Part shown: piece by piece, positions 62,967-64,000 of the stretch
How positions within the stretch are numbered: the stretch's first letter is position 1
How the letters are laid out: each line of letters opens with the position of its first letter
Assembly: GCA_016617855.1 (NCBI GenBank)
Contig: JAECUM010091481.1
Span: forward strand, 32,396-96,395
DNA: 64,000 nucleotides
Direction: 5' to 3'
Origin: Megalonaias nervosa
Taxonomy: Eukaryota > Mollusca > Bivalvia > Unionida > Unionidae
Translations under genes and position numbers: made by a program
Notes under the pieces: generated by a model
What the model saw: only the letters and a program-made list of their open reading frames with translations
Told to the model about the DNA's origin: nothing
Databases searched by the model: none

Positions 62967-64000
62967 ATGATGCACCGAGAGTCTTGTGCTTGTTCCAAGT
63001 CGGAACTGGATCTGTTTGCCATGCCACCCACCATGATGACGATGCAAGAATCCCAATGGGTGGAATTTCATCCCGTCTCCTCTTTGGTGGATTCCGCTCC
63101 CATCGAGTTTGAAATCAAAGGACAGCCCGAAGATTACATCGATCTGAATAATAGTTACTTGTATCTAATGCTGAAAGTGATCAAAACTGACAACACCAAT
63201 CCGGGAGACGATGCCGCAGTAGCTCCCGTCAACAATTTCATGCATTCCTTGTTCAGCGAAGTGGATTTGTACTTGAATAACAAACTGATCAGCAGTAGCA
63301 CGGATACTTACCCTTACCGAGCGTACCTAGAAAATCTCTTGACGTACGGAAAAGAGGCCAAGAATACTCATCTGGATGCTTGCGTGGTATGGAAACCTGA
63401 CACCGCAGGTGAGAACACGTTTAACGACAGAGCCCTGACAGCCGATGACGATCCTCACAATGTGGGTTTTAACGATCGTCGAAGAAAAATCCTGCAAGGT
63501 CGTAGTTTAGAACTGATGGATCGTTTGCATTTGGACATGTGGTTGCAAGAGAAGTATTTGCTGAACGGAGTGGATATTCGCCTGAGACTCAATCGCAGCA
63601 GTGTCGCTTTCCATTTGATGGCTCAAGCCAACGAGTACAAAACTATCATCCAAGAAGCCAGACTTTACGTGCGACGTGTAGAAGTGTTACCTAAAGCGGG
63701 AAACGACATCAGTCAAACATTGAGCAGATCGACTGCCAAATATCCGATACGACGTGTCGAAGTGAAAACATTCACCATTGCTGCTGGACTCCGATCCAAG
63801 ATCGAAGATCATCTGTTCCAAGGACAGTTACCCAAACGTTTAATCGTTGGTATCGTCAGTAATGCAGCCTTCAACGGAGCCCACGATCAAAATCCTTTCC
63901 AGCTTAAGCACTACAGAGTCTCCAAAATTGAAGTCAGTCGCGATGGCAAGACTTTGTGTACCAGACCCTTCGAACCTAACTTTGCCCAGAAGAATTACTT
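62967..64000 (+). CDS. Major capsid protein (hexon-like), 5' part
   Basis: About 345 residues are visible and the frame is open at the window edge. SKSELDLFAMPPT, VEFHPVSSLVDSAPIEFEI, VNNFMHSLFSEVDLYLNN, TYPYRAYLENLLTYG and LHLDMWLQEKYLLNGVDI are hallmarks of the Polinton double jelly-roll protein (often annotated as F54H12.2-like in invertebrates). It forms the shell hexamers. ATG at 62967 with a second at 62970. Confidence 0.93.
   Translation, partial: MMHRESCACSKSELDLFAMPPTMMTMQESQWVEFHPVSSLVDSAPIEFEIKGQPEDYIDLNNSYLYLMLKVIKTDNTNPGDDAAVAPVNNFMHSLFSEVDLYLNNKLISSSTDTYPYRAYLENLLTYGKEAKNTHLDACVVWKPDTAGENTFNDRALTADDDPHNVGFNDRRRKILQGRSLELMDRLHLDMWLQEKYLLNGVDIRLRLNRSSVAFHLMAQANEYKTIIQEARLYVRRVEVLPKAGNDISQTLSRSTAKYPIRRVEVKTFTIAAGLRSKIEDHLFQGQLPKRLIVGIVSNAAFNGAHDQNPFQLKHYRVSKIEVSRDGKTLCTRPFEPNFAQKNY

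Larger units (their letters stand above)
48700..64000. mobile_element. Polinton B (Maverick), GC-richer, runs off the window
   Basis: Contains polymerase, packaging ATPase, integrase, penton-like and hexon-like proteins plus small structural proteins, and an accessory block. Gene content, protein motifs (for example palm motif YLDVCSLYPYV) and base composition differ from Polinton A, so it belongs to another lineage; the fossil at 5.2-6.7 kb is a relative of B. The protease gene is not seen and may lie to the right. The left boundary is approximate. Confidence 0.93.

Overview
This is a stretch of animal genome built almost entirely from mobile elements; I see no confident host gene. Three copies of a tRNA-headed SINE with long (CA)n tails, long (GT), (AT) and trinucleotide microsatellites, LINE remnants, a Ty3/gypsy-type LTR element and several Polinton/Maverick (adintovirus-like) elements fit an invertebrate metazoan. 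A mollusc, possibly a cephalopod, is my guess from the repeat style; it is not proven by anything here.

Layout. 1-960: minus-strand LINE 5' part. 1-15 kb: AT-rich non-coding DNA with a decayed Polinton fragment (5.16-6.66 kb), a 48-bp minisatellite (7.17-7.63 kb), microsatellites, a SINE with clear target-site duplications (10.69-11.07 kb) and a second dead LINE (11.24-13.63 kb). 15.2-29.5 kb: Polinton A, AT-rich, with a nearly complete gene set: packaging ATPase, hexon-like and penton-like capsid proteins, membrane-active minor proteins, adenain-like protease, zinc ribbon, PLA2-like/integrase/chromodomain unit, VLTF3-like protein, HNH-type endonuclease and protein-primed DNA polymerase, plus a phage-fibre-like gene and a two-membrane-helix SLATT-like gene. 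It is broken by several frameshifts and stops and its polymerase is cut off at about 29.49 kb. 29.5-37 kb: two more SINEs, simple repeats, a duplicated 390-bp block and a foldback. 37.1-43.7 kb: a dead gypsy-type element whose integrase lies before the reverse transcriptase. 43.7-48.6 kb: AT-rich DNA without recognisable genes. 48.7-64.0 kb: Polinton B, a GC-richer and better preserved element of a different lineage. It carries a terminal divergent gene pair, a zinc-knuckle gene, polymerase, a BIR (IAP-like) gene and other accessory genes, ATPase, basic core-like proteins, integrase and capsid genes, and runs off the right edge inside the hexon-like gene.

How the genes work together. In both Polintons polymerase replicates the linear DNA from a protein primer, ATPase packages it into a hexon/penton capsid matured by the protease, and integrase inserts it. 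Accessory genes differ: a fibre, PLA2-like, SLATT-like and HNH genes in A; BIR, zinc-knuckle and short helical genes in B. Most B genes have their own TATA box.

Most unusual observation: the divergent gene pair at the left end of Polinton B (49.10-50.23 kb) shares a TATA/CRE promoter, and both genes are followed 32-33 nt after the stop by a histone-type 16-nt stem-loop and, 12-13 nt further, the same purine-rich CGAAAAGA motif. That is the 3'-end architecture of replication-dependent histone genes, on two non-histone genes of a virus-like element, and suggests S-phase-coupled expression.
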